Source of the DNA: Anaerolineae bacterium
Lineage (GTDB): Bacteria; Chloroflexota; Anaerolineae; Aggregatilineales; J027
NCBI GenBank assembly: GCA_008933735.1
Contig: WBUL01000002.1
Coordinates: forward strand, 335,937-399,936
Direction of reading: 5' to 3'
DNA length: 64,000 nucleotides
The position numbers and the translations under genes were made by a program. Position 1 is the stretch's first letter, and every line of letters begins with the position of its first letter. The notes below the pieces were generated by a model. It had not been told where the DNA came from and made no database searches. It saw only the letters and a list, made by a program, of their open reading frames with translations. Shown in pieces: positions 8,235-16,592 of the stretch.

Positions 8235-9794
8235 TTAATCCAATTCGTAAACCTGAAAACGCGGATCCTGATGCAGCAGATGCAGGCCAACCGCGATCTC
8301 AGGATTCTTCCAGAGTTCCCACAGGGCCGGATTGGTCGCCTGGTAATTGCGCTCGATCACCAGGTAGTCCGCCCGATTCATCTGCATAAAATCTACAATT
8401 TCGGCCAGAGTCATTTCTGAATCGATGAAAAAAAATGGATGCTCCTGTTTTCCAGCCGCATAAAAAGCGATTACATTTGCTTTTCCAGGGGAAGCCACCA
8501 TCACCTCCTGCGGATTTTCTACATGGTCAGCAATCCACTCTCCGCCCAGTTTTGAGTTCCATAACAGCAGTTCTTCCGTGTAAATCGCTTCCAACGAGGT
8601 ATCCTGAAAAAAGGGGAAAATCGCGTAAACCAGTACGGGCAGCCCCAGCAGCATCGCCGCGTGGAGAAGTCTGACCTTCTGTGCCGCGTGGATTTCGCCC
8701 AGCATCCGTGTACACAAAAAGGCTGTCGGGATCATCACCAACACTGAGTGCGGGATAAAAAAGCGATAGTCAATGTAAAAAAAAGGGTAGGCAAAAATCG
8801 GGACGAAAAACAGCAGTGTCACCAGTGCAACCTCAGTGCTGCGGGCATCCCATTGAAAATCCGGCAGCCAGCGTCCGCAAGTAAGCCGAAAGACTGCCCA
8901 GATCACTCCCCATACAAAAAATACATGCCGATTAATCCCAAAAAACTGAATGGTTCCCTGAATAAGATTCGTGACCGTCGTTTGCACATATTTCCAGCCC
9001 TGCTGCTGGATAAACTCGCCGACGGATAAATCCTCATAATCAGCAACTTTGCCTTCAACATACTCGTCCCGAATGATATTCTGACGTACCTTGCCGGAAA
9101 TCGCCCATTGCCCCTCTGCATCGTGCAAAAAAAGTATGTACGCCCCAACCATCAGGACCAGCGGAGGCAAAAAAATTCCGATGAATCTGAACTCTGTGGT
9201 TCGCCACGCAATAACACATAAGCCGAGCAGCGACAACCCACCAACGGCCAGCCCCTCTGGACGGGTGAGATACAACAGGCCACACAAAACACCTAAAATC
9301 AGACTGCGTGCTGCTGTGGCTTGTTCCGTGACTATGCGTAGAAACAGTCCATAGGCGCTGATATAGAGCACAGCATAGACAAGGTCAGAAAGTGACTGAT
9401 AGGAATGCCACAAGATGACAGGCGCAATCGCCACCCAGCAGGCAGCCAGCAGGGACGAATCATCCTGATAGAGATACCTGGACACGCTGTAGGCCAGCAC
9501 GATCAGAGCCAGATAGGCACCCATTGAAACCAGGGCACCTGTCCACTCAAAATCGCCAATAAACAGGTAAAACGGATAGGAAATGAAGCCGTAGCCAGGG
9601 GGAAAAAGCGTATGGGGTTCGCCTGCATAGGTCAAACCGCGCCCTTCAAAAAAGTTCCGTGCCGGAATCAGATAGTACAGCGAGTCGGCATTCATATGCC
9701 GCCGTTCAACCACCAGATAACCGGAAAGCAGTGCAGCAGCGAGGAGAATGAGCAGGAGGCGTCCGCGCCGTTGTTCAGGGGAAAGGATATTCAT
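8235..9794 (-). CDS. GT39/PMT-like polytopic glycosyltransferase
   Basis: A 519-residue membrane protein with an N-terminal transmembrane helix followed by the first-loop pattern of dolichol-phosphate-mannose-type transferases (MNADSLYYLIPARNFFEGRG, Asp near residue 36). About ten further hydrophobic helices follow, then a soluble C-terminal domain of roughly 130 residues. The family moves a sugar from a polyprenyl-phosphate donor to a lipid or protein on the outer face; donor and acceptor are unknown. It is the first gene of the run leading into cobT-cobS-cobU, with no evident functional link. It has no ribosome site: a TATAAT lies so close to the ATG that the mRNA may be leaderless. Confidence 0.8.
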   Translation of the reverse strand: MNILSPEQRRGRLLLILLAAALLSGYLVVERRHMNADSLYYLIPARNFFEGRGLTYAGEPHTLFPPGYGFISYPFYLFIGDFEWTGALVSMGAYLALIVLAYSVSRYLYQDDSSLLAACWVAIAPVILWHSYQSLSDLVYAVLYISAYGLFLRIVTEQATAARSLILGVLCGLLYLTRPEGLAVGGLSLLGLCVIAWRTTEFRFIGIFLPPLVLMVGAYILFLHDAEGQWAISGKVRQNIIRDEYVEGKVADYEDLSVGEFIQQQGWKYVQTTVTNLIQGTIQFFGINRHVFFVWGVIWAVFRLTCGRWLPDFQWDARSTEVALVTLLFFVPIFAYPFFYIDYRFFIPHSVLVMIPTAFLCTRMLGEIHAAQKVRLLHAAMLLGLPVLVYAIFPFFQDTSLEAIYTEELLLWNSKLGGEWIADHVENPQEVMVASPGKANVIAFYAAGKQEHPFFFIDSEMTLAEIVDFMQMNRADYLVIERNYQATNPALWELWKNPEIAVGLHLLHQDPRFQVYELD

Positions 9795-9802
9795 GGCGGG
9801 TA

Positions 9803-9831
9803 ATTATACTCAAAAGGCAGTGAGTTGTTAT
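9803..9831 (-). promoter_or_regulatory. Promoter of the GT39-cobTSU run, possibly leaderless
   Basis: On the minus strand ATAACA (9826-9831) and a perfect TATAAT (9803-9808) are 17 bp apart. The expected start, about 9796, is only 1-3 nt before the ATG at 9794, leaving no room for a Shine-Dalgarno site or a cobalamin riboswitch. The -35 lies inside the uvrA terminator loop. Confidence 0.55.
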
Positions 9832-9840
9832 CCCACTGCC
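9816..9840 (-). terminator. uvrA terminator
   Basis: GGCAGTG / CACTGCC (9816-9822 with 9834-9840) form a 7-bp stem with an 11-nt loop. On the minus strand it is followed by TTTTGAG, 17 bp after the uvrA stop codon. Confidence 0.65.
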
Positions 9841-9856
9841 CCGGAGCGCTTCATCA

Positions 9857-12763
9857 TTACGCCTGCGCCGTTTCGTGAAGATACTGACGCAAATACTGCC
9901 CGGTGAAACTCGGTTCATAAGCGGCGACTTCTTCTGGTGTCCCTGCGATGAGAATTTCACCGCCAGCATCCCCACCTTCCGGCCCCATATCAATAATCCA
10001 GTCTGCCACTTTAATAATATCCAGGTTGTGCTCAATGATCAGCACTGTATTTCCATTATCGACCAGCGTTTGCAGCACCTGAATCAGCCGTTCCACATCT
10101 GCTGCGTGCAGCCCGGTAGACGGTTCATCTAACACATATAGTGTTTGACCAGTTGCCCGTTTCCCCAGTTCACGGCTCAACTTAACACGCTGCGCCTCCC
10201 CACCAGAAAGGGTTGTTGCGGGCTGACCGATGCGAACATAACCTAACCCTACTGCATCCAGAGTTTCCAGCTTGCGGTTGAGATTCGGGAAGTTCTCAAA
10301 GAAATGCAGCGCCTCGGTAACGGTCATATCCAGCACCTCGGCAATATTTTTGCCCTTGTAACGCACTTGCAGCGTCTCGCGGTTGTAGCGTGTCCCGTGA
10401 CAGACATCACATTCGACGTAAATATCTGCCAGGAACTGCATTTCGACCTTGAGATAACCCTGCCCCTGACAGTTTTCGCACCGCCCGCCCTTGACGTTAA
10501 AACTAAAACGTCCGGCGGTATAACCGCGAATCCTGCTTTCTGGCAGCTCCGCAAACAGCACCCGAATGTCATCAAATACTTTGGTATAGGTGGCTGGGTT
10601 CGAGCGCGGGGTGCGTCCGATAGGACTCTGGTCAATATTGATGATTTTATCAATCGCGTCGAGACCTTCAATCCGGTCATGAGCGCCCGCCCGTTCTCGT
10701 GCCCCGTTCATCACACGCGCCAGTTCTTTATACAGCACTTCGACCATGAGCGTGCTTTTGCCGCTGCCGCTCACTCCGGTAATTACAATGAACTTGCCCA
10801 GAGGAACCTGTGCATCAATATGTTTGAGGTTGTTTTCGCGTGCGCCATAAATCGTGATGAACTGACCATTACCAGGGCGCCGCGTTGCTGGCAGCGGAAT
10901 CTTACGCCTGCCGCTTAAAAACGCTCCTGTAATGCTGTCCGGATGGACACAGATTTCGGCGGGGGTGCCTTCGGCCACGACCTGCCCCCCATGTTCACCT
11001 GCCCCTGGCCCCATATCAATAATCCAGTCGGCGTGGTGCATGGTATCTTCATCGTGCTCGACCACCAGCAGCGTATTCCCCAGGTCGCGCAGGCCTTCCA
11101 GCGTCGCCAGCAGGCGGTCATTATCGCGCTGGTGCAAACCAATGCTCGGCTCGTCCAGCACATACAACACCCCGGTTAAGCGACTGCCAATTTGAGTCGC
11201 CAATCGGATGCGCTGCGCTTCTCCGCCGGAAAGCGTGCCAGCCGAACGGGAAAGATTCAGGTAATCCAGCCCGACATCCTGTAAAAAGTAAACGCGACTC
11301 TCGATTTCCTTCAAAATCTGGCGGGCGATGGTCTGTTCCCGTTCATTGAGGGCGGGCGGCTTGCCATTAATCCCGCGCAGCCCATTGACCCAATCCACCA
11401 GATGTTTGACCGGAAGCTGAGTCACATCGTAAATCGACATCGCGTTCACGGTCACCGCCAGCGCGTGAGGACGCAGCCGCTTGCCCTGGCACGCCGGGCA
11501 TGGGCGCTCACTCATCATTTCTTCAATTCGTGCCCGCATCCAGTCGGAAGTTGTTTCCATATAACGGCGCTGAAGGTTGTTAATGACACCTTCAAACTGC
11601 GTATCATAGGCCCGGAACGCGCCATCATGCCGTTCATAGGTTACCCGTACCCGTCGATTGCCAGTCCCATACAGGATGACGCTCTGCTGCTCCTGGGTCA
11701 GGTTTCTCCAGGGGGCATGAAAATCAATCCCAAATGCCTTGCAGACACTTTCCAGCATCCGCATGGTGTAGCTGTCCTGTCCCTGGGGCCAGCCGTTGGC
11801 TGCAATCGCCCCATCTGCCAGACTCAGGCTCTCATTCGGTACGACCAGTTCGGGGTCAAGTTCCAGTTTTGAGCCTAACCCCTGGCATTCCTCGCACGCC
11901 CCATAAGGGTTGTTAAAGCTGAAGGTGCGGGGCTCCAGTTCAGGAATGCTGCCGTGTCCGAATGGGCAGGCCAGCGCCTCACTGAACAGTTTGTCGAACG
12001 GATTGTCCTGGTCGGTCACATCATTGACGATGACAACCCCTTCGCCAATCCGCAGCGCTGTTTCAATCGAGTCAGTCAGGCGGGAACGCGCACTGCTGGC
12101 TTCTTCGCTGTCCGGATCATCATGATCACGAATCACCAGACGATCAACGACTACCTCGATGGTGTGCATCTTGTAGCGGTCAAGTTCGGGCGGACTGTCC
12201 ACTTCAATAATTTCACCATTCACCCGCGCCCGGACAAACCCCTCATTACGGATTTCCTCAAAGATTCTTTCGTGCCGACCTTTGCGGTCACGGATACGAG
12301 GAGCAAGAATCTGAACACGCGAACCGTCCGGCATGGCTTCGATTTCTTCAACAATTTGCTGGGCACTCTGAGCTTTAAGAGGTTCGCCGCAGATGGGGCA
12401 GTGCGGGTGCCCAACACGAGCATACAGCAGACGAAGATAATCATAAATTTCAGTGACCGTACCAACCGTCGAGCGTGGGTTGCTGCTCACACCTTTCTGG
12501 TCAATCGAAACAGCGGGCGACAACCCCTCAATCTGATCTACGTCGGGCTTTTCCATCTGCCCCAAAAATTGGCGGGCATAGGCGCTCAGACTTTCCACGT
12601 AACGGCGCTGCCCTTCTGCGAAAATCGTATCGAAGGCCAGCGAACTTTTGCCACTGCCTGACAGGCCAGTAATAACAACCAGCTTATCGCGGGGAATATC
12701 CACATCAATGTTCTTGAGATTGTGTTCCCGCGCACCGCGTACTATGATTTTGTCGTGAGACAT
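9857..12763 (-). CDS. uvrA: Excinuclease ABC subunit A
   Basis: A 968-residue damage-recognition ATPase of nucleotide excision repair. Two ABC modules are complete: Walker [10 protein letters not shown] near residue 30 and GVSGSGKST near residue 655, and ABC signatures [11 protein letters not shown] and [11 protein letters not shown]. The UvrB-interaction region ([19 protein letters not shown]) and the C-terminal zinc module (CENC...CDVC, C-x2-C-x19-C-x2-C) are intact. In the first zinc module the usual C-x2-C is C-x3-H (CPFGH), with CEEC as the second pair. Length is normal. It is a single-gene unit between its own promoter and terminator. Confidence 0.97.
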   Translation of the reverse strand: MSHDKIIVRGAREHNLKNIDVDIPRDKLVVITGLSGSGKSSLAFDTIFAEGQRRYVESLSAYARQFLGQMEKPDVDQIEGLSPAVSIDQKGVSSNPRSTVGTVTEIYDYLRLLYARVGHPHCPICGEPLKAQSAQQIVEEIEAMPDGSRVQILAPRIRDRKGRHERIFEEIRNEGFVRARVNGEIIEVDSPPELDRYKMHTIEVVVDRLVIRDHDDPDSEEASSARSRLTDSIETALRIGEGVVIVNDVTDQDNPFDKLFSEALACPFGHGSIPELEPRTFSFNNPYGACEECQGLGSKLELDPELVVPNESLSLADGAIAANGWPQGQDSYTMRMLESVCKAFGIDFHAPWRNLTQEQQSVILYGTGNRRVRVTYERHDGAFRAYDTQFEGVINNLQRRYMETTSDWMRARIEEMMSERPCPACQGKRLRPHALAVTVNAMSIYDVTQLPVKHLVDWVNGLRGINGKPPALNEREQTIARQILKEIESRVYFLQDVGLDYLNLSRSAGTLSGGEAQRIRLATQIGSRLTGVLYVLDEPSIGLHQRDNDRLLATLEGLRDLGNTLLVVEHDEDTMHHADWIIDMGPGAGEHGGQVVAEGTPAEICVHPDSITGAFLSGRRKIPLPATRRPGNGQFITIYGARENNLKHIDAQVPLGKFIVITGVSGSGKSTLMVEVLYKELARVMNGARERAGAHDRIEGLDAIDKIINIDQSPIGRTPRSNPATYTKVFDDIRVLFAELPESRIRGYTAGRFSFNVKGGRCENCQGQGYLKVEMQFLADIYVECDVCHGTRYNRETLQVRYKGKNIAEVLDMTVTEALHFFENFPNLNRKLETLDAVGLGYVRIGQPATTLSGGEAQRVKLSRELGKRATGQTLYVLDEPSTGLHAADVERLIQVLQTLVDNGNTVLIIEHNLDIIKVADWIIDMGPEGGDAGGEILIAGTPEEVAAYEPSFTGQYLRQYLHETAQA

Positions 12764-12796
12764 GAGGGCATCCCTGAACAGCGAACAAACGTGCTA

Positions 12797-12826
12797 ATTG
12801 TAGCGCTAACAGCACATCAGCGTCAA
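12797..12826 (-). promoter_or_regulatory. uvrA promoter
   Basis: TTGACG (12821-12826) and TACAAT (12797-12802) are spaced 18 bp apart on the minus strand, each a 5/6 match. The 8-bp palindrome TAGCGCTA (12801-12808) overlaps the -10 edge and GTGCT/AGCAC half-sites flank it (12791-12795, 12811-12815). It could be a damage-response operator, but no known SOS-box consensus is matched. Confidence 0.6.
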
Positions 12827-12965
12827 TGAGATTTGATGCCAGTGCTGATAAAGTGCCAAATATCGCCTGCTTCAGCCAACTCTTAATAACTTTTTTCTAA
12901 GTTCGTGGCAATTTTTAATGAAATACTAACTATACTTTTTTCAGAATTACAGGTATCATTCAGGT

Positions 12966-13126
12966 TAGAGATACCTTGATGGCCTTTCCCCTTCCTGGCT
13001 CCCACCCAATCAGGCCATCAAGGACAAGTTCCCTCTTTAATAGGGACGTACTTTTTTTAAGTAGGCATTCTGCGGCTATCCCCCTTTGGCTCCCACCCCA
13101 AGTCGTAGAATGCTACTTATTTTTTA
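12966..13126 (+). ncRNA. Candidate small RNA: two hairpins with the same C-rich loop
   Basis: The 420-bp gap between uvrA and der holds two strong stem-loops. Hairpin 1 has a perfect 12-bp stem (12974-12985 with 13012-13023) and a 26-nt loop. Hairpin 2 has a stem of about 17 bp with one bulge and two G-U pairs (13059-13076 with 13102-13118) and a 25-nt loop. The stems are unrelated in sequence, yet both loops contain the identical 12-mer TGGCTCCCACCC (12996-13007 and 13087-13098), preceded by a CCCC-T run. A small stem, TCCCT/AGGGA (13030-13046), is followed by seven T, and hairpin 2 by TTTTTT (13120-13125), so plus-strand transcription with intrinsic termination is likely. TATACT (12931-12936) and TATCAT (12954-12959) are -10 candidates. 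The loop CUCCC can pair with Shine-Dalgarno-like GGGAG. No known family was recognised. A leader of der is an alternative. Confidence 0.6.
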
Positions 13127-13181
13127 GGAGCATTTTCACGTAAAATAACATCTAATCGAACACGGACGATACGAATTTGCA

Positions 13182-14564
13182 ATGAAAAAACCAATGGTTG
13201 CCCTGGTCGGACGACCCAATGTAGGTAAATCAACACTCTTTAATCGGCTGGTGGGCGAACGCAAAGCCGTTACCTCAGAAATCCCTGGTACCACCCGTGA
13301 CCGCATTTATGGCAATGTGGACTGGCGGGGAACGATCTTCACTGTAGTAGACACAGGCGGCATCGAAATCTACGAGCCGAAAAGTGACCGAGATATCACC
13401 CTATCGCCCCTGGCGGAAGGCTCAGCGCTCTTTGTGCCAGAGATTCGCGGCCAGGCGCTGCTCGCAATCCGTGAGGCGGATGTCATTGTTCTGGTGACCG
13501 ATGTTCTGGATGGGATTACGGCAGCCGATGAGGAAATCGCAGATATTCTGCGCCGCAGCGAAAAACCGGCTATCGTGGCGGCCAACAAAGGCGACAACGA
13601 GCAGCGCATGAGCGAGGTTGTGGATTTTTATGCGCTGGGATTGGGTGAAGTGATTGGCATCAGCGCTTTGCATGGCACAGGCACGGGCGACCTGCTGGAC
13701 GCCGTTGTAGACGCTTTGCCCCACAAAGCCGATTTCGATCCTGAGGTAGAAGACGAAACCCTGAAAATCGCCATTGTAGGGCGGCCCAATGTAGGAAAAT
13801 CCAGTCTGCTGAACAAGCTCCTGGGCGAGGAACGCTCTATTGTTTCAGAGGTCGCCGGCACAACACGGGATGCAATTGATACTCGCATCAAATTCTATAA
13901 TGAAGAAATCACGTTGATCGACACCGCGGGCATCCGGCGGCGTGGCAAAGTCGAGCCCGGTATCGAAAAATACAGTGTGCTGCGGGCCTACCGTGCAGTA
14001 CAGCGTGCAGATGTCGCCCTGCTGCTGATTGACGCAGTAGATGGGGTCACTGCACAGGATGCTCACATTGCGGGCATGATCGTGGATGAGAAAAAGAGCG
14101 TGGTTATTATCGTCAACAAGTGGGATGCGGTGGAAAAAGACGCCTTCACCATGACCGAGTTTGAGAAAAAAGTCCGGCAGGATTTAAATTTCATCGCCTA
14201 CGCGCCTATTCTGTATGTCAGCGCACTGACGGGCAAACGGATCCACCAGGTATTGGAAACCGCCGTCCTGGTGTATGAAGAACGAATGCGGCGCATCTCT
14301 ACTTCAGAACTCAACCGGATTATCCGCGAGGCGGTGAGCCGTCACGCACCCGCCAGCAAACAGCCCCGCAAGCTCAAAATCTACTACGGCTCGCAGGTGC
14401 GCGTTGACCCGCCAACTTTCCTGTTTCACGTCAATGATCCAAAACTCCTGCACCTTACTTACGAACGGTATCTTGAAAACTGCATCCGACAGGAGTACCC
14501 TTTTACTGGGACACCAATTCGCCTCAGCTTTCGCGCCCGCGACGGCAATCTGGATAAGGAGTAA
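13182..14564 (+). CDS. der: Ribosome biogenesis GTPase Der (EngA)
   Basis: A 460-residue tandem GTPase needed for maturation of the 50S ribosomal subunit. G domain 1 begins with GRPNVGKST (residues 10-18) and DTGGI; G domain 2 has GRPNVGKSS near residue 201, DTAGIRRRGK and NKWD. A KH-like C-terminal domain ends the protein. G domain 1 has roughly 18 extra residues between DTGGI and the QALLAIREADV helix (residues 63-85), compared with what I recall of typical Der. No good ribosome site precedes the ATG. The folded RNA described for the upstream gap ends about 55 bases away, so it might act on der translation. Confidence 0.95.
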   Translation: MKKPMVALVGRPNVGKSTLFNRLVGERKAVTSEIPGTTRDRIYGNVDWRGTIFTVVDTGGIEIYEPKSDRDITLSPLAEGSALFVPEIRGQALLAIREADVIVLVTDVLDGITAADEEIADILRRSEKPAIVAANKGDNEQRMSEVVDFYALGLGEVIGISALHGTGTGDLLDAVVDALPHKADFDPEVEDETLKIAIVGRPNVGKSSLLNKLLGEERSIVSEVAGTTRDAIDTRIKFYNEEITLIDTAGIRRRGKVEPGIEKYSVLRAYRAVQRADVALLLIDAVDGVTAQDAHIAGMIVDEKKSVVIIVNKWDAVEKDAFTMTEFEKKVRQDLNFIAYAPILYVSALTGKRIHQVLETAVLVYEERMRRISTSELNRIIREAVSRHAPASKQPRKLKIYYGSQVRVDPPTFLFHVNDPKLLHLTYERYLENCIRQEYPFTGTPIRLSFRARDGNLDKE

Positions 14565-14575
14565 GCCCAAGAACC

Positions 14576-14848
14576 ATGAAGGATGTGCCACCCTCAGAAA
14601 CACGCCTCGATCCCACTGTGGTCGAGTTGAAAGAAGACACACTGCCGCCCCAAATTGAAGATTCGCCGCTCGTTCCTTCGACCCCTCGTTCAGTCAGCGT
14701 TACAGGGGAACATCCGCCTGTGCGGGCAACCAGCACTGACGAGGACACACTCACGCCAGTAACCACCGGGGAGGAAGAGCGCTCGGCAAAGTTGCAGAAT
14801 TGCGAGCCAGAGGATACACTGCCTGATTATTTAGATCAGCACAGGTAA
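14576..14848 (+). CDS. Small acidic, disordered protein with three EDTL motifs
   Basis: A 90-residue product 11 bp after der, with no recognised family. It is rich in Pro, Thr, Ser, Glu and Asp, has no hydrophobic helix, and is probably disordered. Three copies of an EDTL-x-P/D motif occur at residues 20-23, 56-59 and 79-82. Threonines preceded by acidic residues resemble targets of bacterial Ser/Thr kinases and ligands of FHA domains, both of which occur in this window; that link is inference. The next gene begins 5 bp downstream, supporting a der-linked transcript. It could be non-coding, but the open frame and tight spacing argue for a real gene. Confidence 0.55.
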   Translation: MKDVPPSETRLDPTVVELKEDTLPPQIEDSPLVPSTPRSVSVTGEHPPVRATSTDEDTLTPVTTGEEERSAKLQNCEPEDTLPDYLDQHR

Positions 14849-14853
14849 CTGGC

Positions 14854-15285
14854 ATGGATGCACAGCAGGACATCAGCAGGTCATCAAGCGCGATTGTCAT
14901 TTTCCTCATCCTGTTGGTGCTGCTGCCCCCCGTTATTTGTTTGACCCTGCTTTTTGCAACCGATGCCTATGTGGGAATCGGCAGAGCATTGGGTGTCAAC
15001 CTGCCCGCCGATGAAAACCTGGTAATCTATGATGCAACCTGCTGGCAGGACGGCAGCAGATACCGGATTAATATCGTGTACTGGACACGCGAATCTGCCC
15101 CCATGAGCGCCACCGTCGGAAAACGAAAAAGCCCCTCGGTGACCGCCAACGCAGGCATTAACACCATGGAAGTCTTTGTCAGTGAACTTGAAGGCTGCCC
15201 CAAATCGGTTATTCTCACAGATGACAGCCGCAACCGCATTGCGGGAGGGTCGGTGGAGGATATAACAAGCGATGAGTCTGGATGA
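14854..15285 (+). CDS. Membrane-anchored hypothetical protein
   Basis: A 143-residue protein with one strong N-terminal transmembrane helix (SAIVIFLILLVLLPPVICLTLL is the hydrophobic stretch, about residues 12-33). A short linker and an extracytoplasmic domain of around 95 residues with predicted beta character follow, including two cysteines (YDATCWQDG and ELEGCPKS) that could form a disulfide. No family was recognised. It sits between the small acidic protein and another membrane protein, overlapping the latter by 14 bp, so the three likely form one transcript behind der. Confidence 0.65.
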   Translation: MDAQQDISRSSSAIVIFLILLVLLPPVICLTLLFATDAYVGIGRALGVNLPADENLVIYDATCWQDGSRYRINIVYWTRESAPMSATVGKRKSPSVTANAGINTMEVFVSELEGCPKSVILTDDSRNRIAGGSVEDITSDESG

Positions 15286-16000
15286 TCCCAATAAACAACT
15301 CAGAAAACTAACCCTTCCCGAACAACCTTCGCTTCCACATTTAGAGCGTGCCCGCGAAATCGAAGCACAAGCGGGACTCGCGCTCAAACGCGAATATTGG
15401 ATGCAGGATGTCGATACGGCGTTTGGGACGTTCAGTCGGCGTTCCCTGGCTTATACGGGGATAGGGCTGGTTTTGAGCTGTATTTTCCTGGCGGGAATCA
15501 TCTTCTGGCGTATTTCAACTATTCCTTCTCCAACTGTTTTTCCCAATACGGATGCGTTCACGGTCATGACCCATGTGCACGCGAATTTTGCCGCACCTGT
15601 TAAAGATGACACATTTACTCCCTATCGTGCTTCAGACGGCGCACGCTGGCGCAACCGTGATGCGTACAGTTTTTCCTGGCGCGATGAAAATGGGGATTTG
15701 CAGCAGGTGATTATTGCGAGCTACGCCAGTAAAGAAGACCTTGTCATGGATTATACGGACCGCTCGCGTATCCTGATCTCGACTGATCGAACCGGATCAT
15801 TTGCCTACGGGAATAAAATTGATGTGGAAGCCCGCGCCCTCAAAAACTACGGCAGCGAGTGGATTGCGCTGCGTTTTGGCAATATTCTGATGCTGATAAC
15901 TCGCAGCGCTACCGAGGATGATATCCAGGCCCTCCAGAGCCATATGATTACGATTGTCGGGTCAGCTTACCGTGACTCCATCCCCACCGCCACGCCTTGA
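15272..16000 (+). CDS. Single-pass membrane hypothetical protein
   Basis: A 242-residue protein. Residues 1-60 are hydrophilic and cytoplasmic in style. A transmembrane helix follows (LAYTGIGLVLSCIFLAGIIF, about 60-79), then an extracytoplasmic domain of about 155 residues with alternating beta-like pattern and several Arg/Tyr-rich segments. No conserved family could be named. It overlaps the preceding membrane-protein gene by 14 bp. A hairpin (16009-16045) lies just after its stop. The paired arrangement with the preceding gene suggests two partners of one envelope assembly, which is only inference. Confidence 0.65.
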   Translation: MSLDDPNKQLRKLTLPEQPSLPHLERAREIEAQAGLALKREYWMQDVDTAFGTFSRRSLAYTGIGLVLSCIFLAGIIFWRISTIPSPTVFPNTDAFTVMTHVHANFAAPVKDDTFTPYRASDGARWRNRDAYSFSWRDENGDLQQVIIASYASKEDLVMDYTDRSRILISTDRTGSFAYGNKIDVEARALKNYGSEWIALRFGNILMLITRSATEDDIQALQSHMITIVGSAYRDSIPTATP

Positions 16001-16008
16001 CCCCAAAC

Positions 16009-16045
16009 CCCGTTTGATGTTAACCTGTGATTCAAATCAAACGGG
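16009..16045 (+). terminator. Hairpin after the membrane-protein gene pair
   Basis: CCCGTTTGA (16009-16017) and TCAAACGGG (16037-16045) form a 9-bp perfect stem with a 19-nt loop. There is no U tract, and the next ATG starts 6 bases later without a ribosome site. It may modulate entry into the DUF4062 gene rather than terminate. Confidence 0.45.
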
Positions 16046-16051
16046 CTCCCA

Positions 16052-16510
16052 ATGAACATTTTTATCAGTTCTACCTTTGAAGATTTAGCGCTTCACTACC
16101 AATCGTTGGTACGGGCCATCCGGGAAAACGGTATGAATGTTGCTGAAGTGCCCCACTCGCAAAATATGGTACTCGCCAATATCGAGTCACTCCGCAAAGC
16201 CGACCTCTTCATTGGGATTTACGCCAGCCGCTACGGGGACATTCTCAAAGATTTTGAACTATCGCTGACTGAAATCGTGTATGAAGAAGCACTCCGTCTG
16301 CAAATTCCTCGTCTGATTTACCTGGTCGATCCCCATGCAAGCTGGGCAGTAGAGCACCTGCACACGAATTTCCAGGGGGCAATGATGCGGATCTTTCTTG
16401 ACCGCTTCCCTCAGGAAAACCCGGAAATCCGCTATTTTGATACTCCACAAGACCTGACTCAAAAAGCCCTGCTGGATATTGCCGCCATTGTCGCCCGAAA
16501 AAACGCTTAA
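16052..16510 (+). CDS. Stand-alone DUF4062 domain protein
   Basis: A 152-residue protein that is essentially only a DUF4062 domain: the start MNIFISSTFEDLALHYQ and the segment LRKADLFIGIYASRYGDI are diagnostic. The family has a TIR/flavodoxin-like fold and is usually the N-terminal module of larger proteins carrying NACHT, WD40 or TPR regions, where it is thought to act in signalling or conflict. Here nothing follows the domain. No membrane segment is seen. It lies alone between a hairpin and the cytochrome oxidase genes; the biological role is unknown. Confidence 0.8.
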   Translation: MNIFISSTFEDLALHYQSLVRAIRENGMNVAEVPHSQNMVLANIESLRKADLFIGIYASRYGDILKDFELSLTEIVYEEALRLQIPRLIYLVDPHASWAVEHLHTNFQGAMMRIFLDRFPQENPEIRYFDTPQDLTQKALLDIAAIVARKNA

Positions 16511-16523
16511 GCCCACTTGAGAT

Positions 16524-16552
16524 TTGAACACCGCCCTAAACCATGTTACAAT
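16524..16552 (+). promoter_or_regulatory. Promoter for cytochrome oxidase III/IV genes
   Basis: TTGAAC (16524-16529) and TACAAT (16547-16552) are 17 bp apart, with TGT directly before the -10 giving an extended element. The start would fall near 16559, about 35 nt before the ATG. Confidence 0.65.
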
Positions 16553-16592
16553 TCCGCGCTTGTGAGATAGGGTACAAGCAGGGTAATAGTTT

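Noticed and set aside
8231..9850. Cobalamin riboswitch upstream of the cobTSU run
   Set aside because: The spacer before cobT is 4 bp and the first gene of the run appears leaderless; no room for a riboswitch and none of its conserved boxes were seen.
10304..10918. 204-codon open frame on the plus strand inside uvrA
   Set aside because: It lies fully opposite the second ATPase half of uvrA; its translation has no family features and follows from codon bias of the real gene.
11954..12661. 235-codon open frame on the plus strand inside uvrA
   Set aside because: Antisense to conserved UvrA sequence including Walker A, with no ribosome site or recognisable domain.
12791..12815. SOS (LexA) box in the uvrA promoter
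   Set aside because: The palindrome TAGCGCTA and flanking half-sites do not match a LexA consensus I can name; kept only as a note on the promoter.
12974..13118. CRISPR array or transposon ends at the twin hairpins
   Set aside because: Only two units, with different stems and no regular spacer; no transposase. A structured RNA explains the loop identity better.
16043..16051. GGCTCCCA before the DUF4062 start as a third copy of the C-rich loop motif
   Set aside because: Only 8 nt match and it lies at the 3' foot of a stem, not in a loop; likely chance.
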